From contig CM072892.1 in assembly GCA_037013685.1 (NCBI GenBank), positions 21,023,501-21,087,500 on the forward strand: a stretch of DNA of 64,000 bases. The letters run 5' to 3'. The notes below the pieces were generated by a model. That model worked only from the letters and a program-made list of their open reading frames with translations. It was not told where the DNA came from and made no database searches. Of this stretch, positions 47,976-60,430 are shown one piece after another. Origin of the DNA: Acridotheres tristis. Taxonomy: Eukaryota; Chordata; Aves; Passeriformes; Sturnidae. Position 1 is the first letter of the stretch. Each line of letters starts with the position of its first letter. The position numbers and the translations under genes were made by a program.

Positions 47976-50900
47976 CAGAGTGCAGCAAGGACAGGATACA
48001 TAGCTCTCACAGTCAGAAGTGACCATTAACACCAATTAGGCCACCTTCTTTTAAGGTTTGACAGAAAGATATTTCAGGGCATAGCCACATAAAATGCTGG
48101 AAAATTTTTTCACCACTAATACCCCTGAATCCTGCCACCCTGTAGTCAAATCAACACTTTGACTCTAGAAGGCAACTAGAGCAGGGATTTAGTGATAGCA
48201 TTGCTTGTTCAAGTGTGACAGGTTTGTTCATAACAAAAGTAGTTTCTTATTTAAATGTTTTCCTCCTACCACATAAAAGTGAACCAACCTGTCGCATCAG
48301 CACTTTCCCTGCCAGCAAATTAAAGTCCCCTAAGTAAGGCTGTAAGGATAGGATAATTGTGTTGTCCTAAGAGAAGCCGTGAGACAACAGCACTCTGTGC
48401 ACTGCTGAGAGAGGGCATGATGTGGGCTGGAGAGAGAGGAACTGCTCTGTGTCCCCCTGACCCTCTCCAAGCTGACATGTTTGGTCATTGTCACAATTGA
48501 GATTATCCTCATTGTCATCCTCCTGCAGCATTAAACTGTTAATTGACAATGAAGTAACTATAAGTTGGAGAAGAGGCTCAGTCTGAGACCTGGAAAACAT
48601 CACACAGCGTATATGAAGGAGTTTCTATGTCACCCACAAAAGCAAGCAACTCCTAAAGCTAAGTGAGATGATTGCAGATAACAAGCAGTCTGGATGTTTT
48701 CTGCATGCAGTTCTGCAAACATATCTTGATTCAAATACAGAGTCAATCAACCAACCCCATGCAGGACATAAGCACCCTTCCTTCACAGGGCAGGGATCCT
48801 AGAAATGAAGCAGTCACCTACCATCCCAGAGCTCCATCCCCACACGGTCCAGACACCCTGACAGTCCTGGAGCCTTCCCATCCCTGCTCCCCCCAGCCCA
48901 GCCTGCACACTTCGGCCAGCACAGCCAGCACTCTCTCCAGCAACCTGATCATTGTGCAGCACCCCAGGCCTGCCTTGAGGGGCCAATAACACCTTAGCCA
49001 AGGCAGCCCAAGCCAGCCTCCCATCCAGCTCATCCCATCACCAAAAGAGACTTCAGCTGCAGCAGGGAAATTCGAGGGCTGTAGTACAACAGGGAATTTA
49101 TATGAACAATTCACATGATCAGCATGATTTTCTTTCAAGTTGTGCTTTTTTAATCTCTTCTCTGTACAACATATTTTCTTACAAACCCATTAACATTTTC
49201 TAAACAAATAATACCACGTTTGCAAGCCAAACCAGTTTCCAGTTCTCTTGTCTGCCTAAACAGAGTGAAACCTCTTTATACATAACATATGCATGTTCAG
49301 TAACTATTTGAAAACTGTTCCAAACTTCATTGCTTCAAGACAGATCATGCATTTTGTGTCCTACATGTGCAAAAATCTAACTAATGCAAAGAGTGACTTA
49401 ATCACACTCACATTTCAGAAGGCCAAATTCCCAAATTACCAGGATACTAATATAAATATTAGCTAGAAAAACATGTTCTGAGTTTCAAGTGTAGAATACA
49501 TCTAAAGTCATGACGGTATCTCATTCTGTGAGCTGCTTTGAGTTTGTATTAAAGAAACAATTATGTTTACACATATGCACAGATATAAAAAATTTAAGTG
49601 ATGTATATATTGCCTTAACTCTGGATGCCAAGGCAAAACAATATATTGAACTACTACAGAAAAGAGATCAGTAATTCAACGAAGCTGGAACAAAGGACAG
49701 GTGTCCATAGCTAATAAAATATAGACCTTAAACAAATATTGTTGAAAGGCTCTTTGTGAAGCTTTTGTATTTTAGTGTTTCTCTTCAAATTGTCTATAAG
49801 GCCAAGAGGGACAAATGGCAGGATATATTTAAGAAGCATGATTTATTTCCCTTTTAATTTTTAATTTCCCAGTAAAAGTGACAGTGTTATTGCTAGAAAC
49901 TCACTTGCTCAGGGGCATTTTTGTAGTCTCCAGCTTCGCATGAATTCTCCCTAGAGAGCTCAAGTTCCCCTGGCTCTCATCTAGTAAACATCTGACTAAA
50001 CTGCCTATTAGACAATAATGCCCTCCAGGCAAGAGGGGAAAACATAGCTCTGTTCCTCTGCAGCCTTCCCCCTCCACCCTCCCCAGTCCCCAACATCGCA
50101 CAGACAATATTGCAACAGCTGCCTGTTTCAGGAGAAGAGGTGACACAGGGTGAAGCCTACTTAAATGGGAATTGCTGTTCCCTAATGTTTTAGGCTTGTG
50201 TTTTTCCTTCCTCCCTGGCTAGCAAGGACAATCCAGACTGGGGTTAACCATTTCATTCCCATATCCCATCAGGCATTCTACAAATTGGCAAATTCAAAGC
50301 CCTCCAAAAAAGGGGCTGGAGATGACACAGCAGGAGACAAATATCAAATATGCCCTGAAAACAAAGAAACCAGCCTTGCATTCCTGGCATTAAATGTTCT
50401 CTGGCAAACCCAGCCGCACACACAAAAAGGATTCCTGCTGGCCTCTCATCTGCCAGGGCTTATGTATCAGCACAAGAACCCAGCAGGAAAGAGTCAGAAG
50501 GTCTCTCCCCATCTTTTACCCTCTTGCAAAAATAACAGTTCTCCAATGGACTGAATATTTTCAAGAGGAAGGAAAACCCTTGCAGAAGTGAGGACAACAG
50601 CAATGACTTTTCCACAGCTCTGCAGCTGTGCATGTGGGATTTATCTGCCAGCAATTTAAGCATTTGCATCCCAAACCACACTTACCATCACCATTCCTGA
50701 GCAACCTGGTGTTGGGTGCCTTCCCTCCTTGTGCAGACATGCACTTTCCTTCACATTCCTGAAGAGAACTGCTCCCCACCGAGAAGCATCAAACAGAAAG
50801 CTTAGAATTCATGATTTTTTTTTCTCTGCCCTACCTTGCTGGAGAGCATCCAGGATTTATAGTGCTGGGGCTGAATTCTTCTCTCTAAAGTAACAGCAGT

Positions 50901-52332
50901 GAGGAAAAAGGAGAAAGACCCACAAAAGGGAGCTCAGAATATAGCCACTAGCTTTCTGTGCCCTGGATGAGGGAGGGACACAAATGCTGCATGGAGAGTC
51001 ACTTTGCTCAACGGAGAAAACAGAGAGTGCTTCATGCAGCAGGAGCATCTCCGGCTCGTAGTCTCCAAAAAAAAAACAGTACTGGGGATGAAAGAACCGT
51101 GCCCTTTACACTGCTCATGAAGTACACATTTGCCATAATCTTCCCAACACACACTTCTACTAAGCTCCACAAAAAGAAAAGCATTTAAGAAATCTCAAAC
51201 TCCACAAACCAATATGCATATGCATTACAGTGCAGCAGTTTAGAACTGAACTAGCAGTGGAACAGACTTACTGGATCAGTTATTTTATATCTGATTTTAA
51301 TTATTCTGCTATGCAAGGAGGTGAAGGTCACAGAACAATTTAGTGCCAGGGCTGCAGATCGCTCCCAGGTGACTGACAACTAAGCCCTCCTCCCCTCCAG
51401 CCCAGGCCTATCTCTGAATTACAAAAGAGCACAGGAGTCTCTTATCAGCAAATGACAGATGCAAGTGGGTCCCCAGAATGGGGAAAAAAAAAGAGAAAAA
51501 GAGGGTCCCTCAGGTTCTGGGGAGGATGAGAGGTTGCTGGGGATATCACTTTTCACTATCTATTATTCTTTTTTTTCATTAAATTACACAGAACAAACAT
51601 ACTTGGCTATTAAGCAAAAAGGCACCAAGGGACCCAAAGAATGCAAATTAATTCCTGATTTATGAACAGAAAATGCAATAACCATAAGGGGAAAAGAGCA
51701 TATTGCTCATGTACTAAATGATCATTTCATAGACAAAACTGGGAATAAATCCAAGAATAAAGAATAAAAGCAGCAGGGCTGTGGCTGTAGTGTTGGGGAT
51801 CTAATCCACAAAGAAATATTATGGAGAACACTATTAATTCATTCACCTGGAGGAATAACAGTATCACTGGAAAACAGAATATTTTGATTGACTGCAGAGC
51901 AGGGCTAACCCAGGCCAAAGGTTTTCATAATCTTAATATCAGCAAGAATCTTGTATGTATGTACATATACTTAAGCATGACTACATGTATGCATAATGTT
52001 TTTAACTTTCCATAGCATCTTCTGCTTGTCTAGTCCTCAGCCTCTCACACCTCCACTGGTGAATCAGAATCCTGTTTACAACCTTCTATTATTCCATGCT
52101 GACTTCCACGTACAGATCTACTACAAGGACCCTGCAATTCTACACCAAGTGCTGAGCTATGGCAAACTTAACTGTGATCTAACTAGACAGAACTAAGTGC
52201 CAGGTAAGATGCACAGAGATCTGCAAGAAGCAATTAGCTCTTACAGCCAAAGGACTGAGTAAGAACTCAGGGCTGAGCAAACAGGAACTACATCAGTCTT
52301 ACCTGTGTCAGCCACAGAGAGGCTATCACACA
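47976..52332. other. Unique non-coding stretch
   Basis: No gene is recognised. A GC-richer patch at 48,820-49,040 gives overlapping frames on both strands without recognisable family. A possible MIR-like relic is listed separately at 51,310-51,400. Confidence 0.5.
51310..51400 (-). repeat. Possible MIR-like relic
   Basis: The + strand text 'gaaggtcacagaacaatttagtgccagggctgcagatcgctcccaggtgactgac' resembles the reverse-complement MIR segment 'ggtcacacag.aagttagtggcagagctggg..tagaacccaggt'. The match is partial and short. Confidence 0.4.
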
Positions 52333-52485
52333 GTAAGAATATTGAAGAGTACCAGTCCCAATACAGACCCCAAAGGGACACCACTTATTACTGATCTGCA
52401 TTTGGATGTCTAGATTTTGACTGCAACCTTTTGGATGCAGTCATCCAGTGAACAGTCCACCCATTAAATCCATATTTACTACTTC
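52333..52485 (-). mobile_element. CR1 LINE internal fragment
   Basis: The text 'taccagtcccaatacagaccccaaagggacaccacttattactg', continuing to 'ttttggatgcagtcatccagtgaacagtccacccattaaatcca', is the reverse complement of an internal CR1 ORF2 segment. It corresponds to about 17,860-18,000 in the longer copy within this window. Both element ends are missing, so it is an isolated decayed piece. Confidence 0.85.
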
Positions 52486-53204
52486 AACCACTAAAAACCT
52501 TTTACAGCTGAAACAAGAGAAAAGGCAATTAAAAATAGTGCAAAACCCTGACATATATCATATTTGAAAATAATTTAGAGTTGGCATAGCCCAGCAGGAA
52601 AGATCATTTGAGCCATATCTGCAATGATGTCACCTCTTTCTCTTTCCTAGAAATATATTAAAACTACAGTGTTACATAGCATCAAGGGAAATCCACCTGG
52701 GTATCAGCTCCACATCTGCTCTCTTCTCTCTAGGTCCTCTCGGTAGCCTTTAATCCCCCTGGATCCACAACCTGTCCTCAGACCATAGCTCCAGCCATGC
52801 TGAATACAATTGCTGTAATTGATGTACTGCTTTTGTTAAAACCACAGTATCAATAAAAGGGAGTAAAACAAGCTTCTATAGAAGGTGCAGGAAATTTATT
52901 AGAATGAATGTATGCAGTGGCTGGCATAATAACTGTTGATAGCCAATTCATAAATCACAGCTGGATTCTTTGGGATACTTGTAACTCCCAGGCAGCTTCT
53001 CTCATAAAATTACAACAGTATGAGGAAACAAATGACAGACTGCTACTAAAGCCAATGAAAAACCTTTGCTATGCCAGTCACAGCCTCAAAACCTAACAAA
53101 AATCCATTAGCCCAAGTTACCAGGCTCAGAATCAGCTAAAAAAAAACCTATCAGGAAATGCGAGACAACAAGCTCTTACCTTCTTTTCCACATGAGCAGC
53201 CAGT

Positions 53205-53287
53205 CACACCTCAGACCTCTAACAACTCACACCTCTGACCTCTGAAGGCCTGAAGTTTTAAGAGAATCCTGATGTTTTAAGAGAGTC
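53205..53287 (+). repeat. Two adjacent short tandem duplications
   Basis: Units of 16 bases at 53,205-53,220 and 53,228-53,243 match at 15 positions with a 23-base period. Units of 19 bases at 53,250-53,268 and 53,269-53,287 abut and match at 17 positions. Two independent small duplications so close together suggest local replication slippage. Confidence 0.85.
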
Positions 53288-55717
53288 TAGCAACTCAGAA
53301 AGTAATCCAGTAGCTATCAAAGCTTACCAAGCACTTCAGAAAGACCCAGTCCCTCCAACAATACTACACACCCAGCCAACACATTAAGACTGCTGCACAA
53401 ACACAGCAACTCAGGGCACTAAGGGAGTTTTTACAGCACGTGGCAGACCTGCCAGTCCTGGTGTGACTGCATGCAGGCTGTAGCAAATGACCCAAAAGCA
53501 CAGCCATGGGACTGAGCAACCAGGAAAGCGTCATCCTGCTCTCAAGGTGGCACAACCATCGAGAAGCAGGTCTTCATCTTCCTCTCCTATGATAACCTTG
53601 TAGCTTGGCCAGCAGAGTCTTTGCAATAGCTCAGAAGCAGAAATGCCACATTCTTTGGCTGCCCCATGGTCTCCACAGGGCACAATGGTTTTGTTACAAG
53701 GCTCTGTCCCAGCACTCTAAAATGGAAACAGGGTGGTGAAGCCCTGGTGCCTCTCTGGCTTTCACAAACAACCAGGATGTGCAGGATCCCCTGATGACAA
53801 GATACTGGCAACCAACTATCCCATGTCATGTATCCCATGTATCCCAAGACCGTGGATGAACTGGCAAACCAAGGCATCATTTTGGCCTCCTGTCCAAATC
53901 TCTGGAGTCCTTACTTGTTCTGCACCCCTTTTCTCCCATATTTATATGTGTGGTGTCTGATCCATGTCAGTGGTGATGAGAGGGTAAGGAAACAGACAGG
54001 AAGGGACCTACAGATAAAAACTGTTCCATGTAAATTTATAATGGCAATAAACATGGTTTATTTTTATGATGATTTATTAACATGCTTATAAATGTATAGA
54101 CTGGCCCGAGGCAGCATTCCATTGTGTTAGAGGTTGGTCCTGCTTGCAGCTGGGGTTGATAAATAGCACCTCGTATGCAGTTTGCCCTTTAGGGCACTGC
54201 ACTGCTTTAGGACCAGGTCCTTGCACTGTAGCCTTACAAGCTGTAGCTGCTACATCCCACTTCCAAGCCTTCTCCTCTCCCTAGGGTACTGCCAGAAATC
54301 TCTCTAAGCTTATGGTGGAGGTTGAGGCTCATGGCCAAATCTCATTTCATTGTGTAGTCACAAGCCAGTCTCTTACTTGAGGGGTCCATCCCACACATTA
54401 CCAGTCTGGCTGGCTGGCTCCACGAGGGCCATGTGAGTATTTCCAACTGTGCAACACTTCACCATACTACAAAATATTGGCTTTCCCAGCAAGACATGAA
54501 CTTGCTCAGGGCTGCCTGTTTCTCCAGCAGGTATTACAATAATATTACTGTTTTGGTATTTAAACTGCATCTTTAATTTAGGAACCTCAGAATGCTTTTT
54601 AGCAGCATCATTATCCACATCTTTCCTTGCTTCATATGAGGAAATAATTCACATGAACACAAAAAATAAAAAGTGCAAGTCACAAAATAGGAATGGGAAA
54701 GATTTTCTTCAGTTGATCCACAGTCAGGATCTGTCTAGATTATCCTTCAGTATATCTCAGAGCCAAGAAGGATGCAGAGGTCAAGGTGCACACTCTGAAA
54801 ATCTCACAGCACTTAAACACCATAAGCTTAATCCAGTTTTATAAACTTTTATCCATCAAAGTGAGGCACAAGATTGGCAACTCATTTAGCCAAGGTCCTA
54901 CAACTATTTAATGCCATCATTTAGCTTGAAAACATTCTGAAAAAGATAACTAACACCATTGCTGCCTTTGCTGTTACAAACAAAAAAATTCCAGTTAACA
55001 AAAAAAACCTCAGGAACTAACTGCTGTAATTTTTGTTTACTAGATAAGCAATGAGACCATACATCCCACCACATTCCTGATACAAGGGCCTTTTGTTATT
55101 TTGGGGCTTTTTAAAATGTGTTTTTTGTTCAGAGATCCGAGGTATGCAGGCCACTTTACCAAGAAATTTATAGTTTTCATTAAAGCAAGAGCAACAGGCA
55201 ACAGTTGCAATAGAAACACCACCATAAACGGGCACAGTAAATAATGATGCATATATATTGACAGAAAAACGAAAGCGTTGATGCCACAGGCTCCCTCCCA
55301 GGTGGTTAGTTCCTGACATTTGCATGTTGAGCACACAGTGTACACTCCTGACCTACAGTGTGTAACTGGCCTAAAAGCTGAGGCTCCAGAGGCAATGGCT
55401 ATAGATGCTGTGCCTCATACAGCCCCAAAGATGCAATGCATACTTAGTCAATAATAAGTAACTAATAGATTTGATCAGGCTTCAAAGTGCTCAGTCTTTA
55501 AAACCATGCCCATTTAACTTGAACTCTGATCCCTCTGGTTTGTTTTTTTCTTTCCTTCCATGATGCTTGCTTTGATGTCAAAAGCGAAGGAGTAAGGGCT
55601 TCCAATATCCCTGTCATCAAGGTAATAGATGTGATAGACTCAGGCTTACCACTGACTAGGTTATTGATTAAAATTTGTCAGAAGATGCTTTGGAAAGGCT
55701 GCAAGAGGCTTAAAATA

Positions 55718-55741
55718 GGGTAGGGGGAGGGGCAGGGAGGG
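55718..55741 (+). other. G-quadruplex motif
   Basis: Five G-runs of 3, 5, 4, 3 and 3 are separated by loops of only one or two bases (TA, A, CA, A). Short loops predict a stable quadruplex on the + strand. No transcription start is evident nearby, so the role is unknown. Confidence 0.8.
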
Positions 55742-57101
55742 CAGGAAGAGAAAGTAAAATGTATTTCACTCCCAGAAGTGTATTTCAAATGACTGAAGGT
55801 CAATTATCCCAGCAATTTACAGCCAGTCTCAACAATTTGGCTTGATTAGAGACTATAATACAATAGGGGAGTTCTCTTTGCTCTATCTCCCCATCTTCCC
55901 TTCTTTAGCAGGTTTGAATGTCACAAATAGCAGAAAGCACAGGGCACCTATAGTGTGGAATAAATCATCAACCATTTGTCTGTGGATCTTGGCAAGTTTA
56001 GACTTAGAAAATATATGCTAACTAGAAAGCACTGAAGAAGGGTTTAAAAGCTTGAAGGACTGTGTAGGTGACAAATCAGCAAACAGGAGAGAGATGCTTT
56101 AATCATCAAGAAGATAATTTGATTGGTGGGGATTACCAGTTATTGGAGGAAGAGATTTGGCAGTTGGAAAGTAGGTTTGTTCAGAAAAATTTATAATTTC
56201 ACACAATCTGTCCTTCTCTCACAATCTCTCTCACCTTCTGCACTGGTCTGCCAGAGCCACGATGTTTGCCTTCCCCAGGCCATGCCTCCATTCCAGAAAG
56301 CAGAGCTTTGCTGCTTTTCTGTTGGCACCATGCTGTGCCACACACCCAGCCTGATACCATCTTAGCCACCAATATCCGGGCTTCTCCAAATTTTCCAACT
56401 GGTTGCTTTAACTACAGTCAAGGCAGGCAGTAACAGTGTGTAACATGCTCTGGATGGGTATAGCAAGGCTGCCATGCTATCCTCAGCAGCAGCCAGATAC
56501 ACTGAAGGATTGTGAGTTGGTATGTTATTTGCATCCAAGGTCACTCTGAGTGGGTTGGTACCTTCCTGCTGCCCAACCAAAGCATTGTCATACAGCCGTG
56601 TAAACCTTAGAAAGGCCAATACATGTCTACTGATTACTGTAAAATGTGCATGCATCATGCATTTCAAACTGTTTGGATTATAAATCTGTTAGAAGTGCCT
56701 CTGCCTGCCACTGTGCTAAGAGGGTGATGAGTATTTTCTGTTTGTTCTTTCATCTCATAGGTTATCAGCTGCTCACTTCACTGCTTCTCAGTGCAAACAA
56801 GAACTATTACGTCTTTCTGACCCAGAGCACACCAATGTTTGATTTCAACTTGTTTCAAGCTTCTATTCCCACAAATGCAAAAGCTGTCTTCCTCCCACAG
56901 GGGAGCAGAAGGGTTAAAAGCCCATCCTCATTCCCCTTGATGGAGGCCATCCAGCCATGACCCTGGTTGAGTGGCAGACACATAGGAAGTAGATTATCAA
57001 TAACTCTTTTTTCTACTTTCTTTCACCCTCTCTCTATACAACGTCAATGAGCTGGAAAATGAAAGGAATAATGCAGGTTTAAGAGGCCAATAATTAGGTC
57101 A

Positions 57102-57134
57102 CAGCTGATCTCTGCTCAGATCAGCTGACAGCTG
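57102..57134. promoter_or_regulatory. Three CAGCTG E-boxes, two in a perfect hairpin
   Basis: A perfect 10-bp inverted repeat (57,102-57,111 with 57,118-57,127, six-base loop) carries a CAGCTG E-box in each arm, and a third CAGCTG lies at 57,129-57,134. CAGCTG is bound by several basic helix-loop-helix factors. The cluster could be part of an enhancer, but only the motif arrangement is seen. Confidence 0.45.
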
Positions 57135-60046
57135 GTGCCTATCCTGCCTGAGTGAGCAAGGGGGCTTCCAGGACTCAGAGGTTTAGGCCAACCTCCCCTT
57201 CCCCCTTCGCTCCATTTCTTTGTCCCCAGACTCCTGAAAAGCAAAAATTGTCAAGTGTAATGCAAATGTACTACTTTTCCATCCACTGGACTTTACAGGG
57301 AGAAATTACTTTGCTTGCTTTTATCCTAAATTACCTTAAATCCTCTTCCCTGCTGCCTCACCACCACTGTGGCAGACCAGCACCACAGCCTGAGTTACCG
57401 CTTCTGTGTTGCCCCCGTCCTCCTGCAACTCCATCCTGCCCACCCCCTAACATAATCACAATGTTTGCTTGTTTTAGCTTCCATAATCCTGTTGTCTTGC
57501 AAATCTCCTCACCATAATCCTGCTTTTGTCTGTCAATACAATTTACTTGCTGTGGGGAGGAAGGGAGGTGAAACATTGCTTGGAATGCAGAAAGCTTCTG
57601 CTGCTGTATTTCAAAGCTCTATTTGCTTTCAAACACACCCTGAGAGTTTGGCACTGCTGTCCACTCAACATTTGAGAGGGGTGTCACAGCCTCCAAGACG
57701 AAGAGTTTGCTGGGTCAAACCAGTGGCTACTAAAGAATTAATAGCATGATGGCAAGGATGTGCTGTTTCCTGTACCTGCACACACTAGAGGGAGAGCAGG
57801 CAAGAAAAGAAATCAGAGAAGAAGAAAGAAGCTCCACTTTGCTTTGTCAAAGAGCTTGCACTGTCCATTCTATCTGGATAAAGCAGTGACAGAATCTGCA
57901 GAGTGGGGCACTGCTGTAGGCAGTGGCACACAAGGGATGGAAGAACAAAGCCTGTACTGCTCGCACACTGCACAGTGGTAATGGGCAGACACACAAACTA
58001 GTAATTGATTGGTAGGAGCTGTGGCAATTTTGTGTGTTTGCGTGAATAAAGAATCAGCTTAATCAGACTAATTCCTTACAGTCAAAACACAACATGGGCT
58101 CCAGCACTCACAGCAAAACTCTGCTGCACCAGCCAAGTTTCACACCAGAACAAAGCAGCTAAGAATTTCACCCAATTTGGATGCAAAACTGAGTCAGGCC
58201 AAGTGCCCAGAAAACTCTTCTGAATTCAGACAACAATCAGCTGAAAAAGAACAACAAATCATGAAACCACAAGATGCTCATATGATTTGGGGTTTGTTTG
58301 CAAACATTTCAAAAAGAGATACAGTACCTGAGCAATTTGCTGCGCATGAGCTGCTGAAGTGGCTAAGAGGGGAATGCATGTCATTCCAAGAGTGAAAGGA
58401 AACCTTAAGCAATGCTTTCAGAAGATTAAGAAAAGTATCATTAACACCCCTTTCCTTATGTCAGTTCTCTACCTCAGGTCTCCGACTAGAAAAGCAAGTA
58501 TTAAAGCATTGCATCCAGAATATCCCTCCTCCAGGGGAAGTCTGGCTCAAGCTCTTTGCAGAGAAAAAGGATTTTTGGATTTACACTGAGCTAAGCTTGA
58601 GACTCAAGCACTTGGGATGCTCAAAGCATATTCAGATCAAGTTGCAGACACTGCTCATCCTGCACTTCCCATTGCAGGCCTTACTCTACAAAATTTTTTT
58701 GTTCTTTTTTTCCTCAAGTGCATAATCTCAAAAAGTGCATTCTGTGTAGAACCACTCAAATTTTCACTGCCATCTAGGTAACTACCCTAAATCAAACAGA
58801 TCATCAAAAACCAGCAAGCATTGTTAATAAACTTCTGCGTCCTTGAGGCAACATGGATATGATTACCAGACTAAACATTGCTAACGCAAAAAGAATGTAG
58901 GAAAGGTAGTAAAGACTCTAGAAAAGGTATTTTATGAAGATGTTTATAAATTCACATGAGGACAGTACAAGAATGGCCTCATGCTATGGGATGAGCCAAA
59001 ACCAACGCTGTATAACCACTGCTTTCCCAAACAGGCAGGGACTTATGAGGAAGGAATTATGTGAGGAGCTTGAGGCAGCATCTGAGACAGTAAGCAATTC
59101 CAGCAGAGCAGGAGGGATCCCTTCCCATACTACTTTCAAGTACATCAGGAACCTGTTATTCACCAGTTTATTCTAGATAATGTTGTGGTTTAGCTTCCTT
59201 TAAGTGGGAGAGCTCCTTCTTTAGCTCCAGCTAAAGATATTCACTCATATTCATCCAATAACCTCCATATCAAGACTTCCAGACATAACATAACTTTTAT
59301 CAGCAACTTTATCCCACTTTCATACACCTGTCCTCACCTACCCAGGAATTCATGGCATTTATCATCTCACAGCAGTGTATCACACTCCATTTAATTTCTG
59401 AGCAGTCATCATGTAAAGATATGCAGTTCGATGTTGTGTGTCTTGCATCAAATGGAGTATTTCCAGACAAGTCACAGTATTTCACATTTATTTGTTTCCA
59501 AATCTGGTATATATTCTTCTACATCCTGTGGTAGGCCAGCCAGTACTATTATGTCCATTGCAGAGATGCAGAAGCTTGGGTCACAGAGTAGGGAAGCAGC
59601 TCTTCCTCTAGCTGCAGCAGAGCTGGTAACCAGCTGATAAGTAACTACCTTATCCTGTTTCGTGATTTTTATTGCCACCTACAATACTCCCTCTATACTT
59701 GAGGATATATACAAAACCTCCCTCAGAGCTTGCAGTTTTAAACACTGCCGTGTAGAAGGAACTTTCTCCTCAAAGGTAACATGCTTAAATGACAAAAAAT
59801 ACCATCCCCTCTGCACCATGGGAGATGAATCCACCAATGCTCCCACTCCACACATCCAGAGCAGCCTTGCTATCTCGTCCAGTGACATGAAAAAACACCT
59901 GCTGAAGCCAGGTCTCCCTGTCATGGATGGCACAAATTATACTGCAAGACACCAGGTCTGAGTGGCTTGTTTTCAAGAGCGAACAGCTCTTAATCTAATA
60001 ATTGTTTAATACTTAGGTTCCTAATACTGGTTTACTAAGAGGCATC

Positions 60047-60430
60047 TGTCCTGGTTCCATCCAGGAGAGCGATTTTTGCAGTAGGTGTAAAGAGGCAGAA
60101 CCTAGATCTGGGTGTGCATGGCTAGGAATTTACTCTATACTGCCTCACACCAATTACCAGGGACAGAGGTGGGGGACTCTCTGGCTTTGGGGAGAAAGGG
60201 TGTGATTTTTCCATTGGGGAACCTGTCCACTACTGTTCATTGTCTTGGGCTTGGTGAGCATTTTAGTGCGTGAATCACTCTCTTTTTTGTATACTTTTGT
60301 TACTAATATTGTTGCTGTTACTGTTCATTTTCTTACCTAATTTCTGTTTTCAGTAAATTGTTCTTTTCTCTACCCACTCTCTCTGCTTTTTCTGCCTCCT
60401 ATTCAGGGGGTTTGTGGTCTTTTCAGTGGG
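60047..60430 (+). mobile_element. ERVL-like LTR remnant
   Basis: The segment opens with 'tgtcctggttccatccagga', close to the 5' terminus of LTRs of avian ERVL-type elements. It ends with a T- and pyrimidine-rich part near 60,280-60,400 that contains an AATAAA-like 'cagtaaattg' and 'ttctctacccactctctctgc', comparable to their R/U5 region. Neither a clear CA end nor a target-site duplication was identified, so it appears as a diverged solo LTR with approximate ends. Confidence 0.5.

Larger units (their letters stand above)
52486..60046. other. Unique non-coding stretch with small structured motifs
   Basis: No gene or clear transposon is recognised. The interval holds two tandem micro-duplications (53,205-53,287), a G-quadruplex motif (55,718-55,741) and a CAGCTG hairpin cluster (57,102-57,134), listed separately. 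A pyrimidine-rich block at 57,180-57,240 ends in a splice-acceptor-like 'tttgtccccag', but no credible exon follows. Confidence 0.5.

Noticed and set aside
59181..59240. 'tgttgtggtttagc' resembling the reverse-orientation end of an ERVL-type LTR
   Set aside because: Only about a dozen bases match and the sequence after it does not continue like an LTR.
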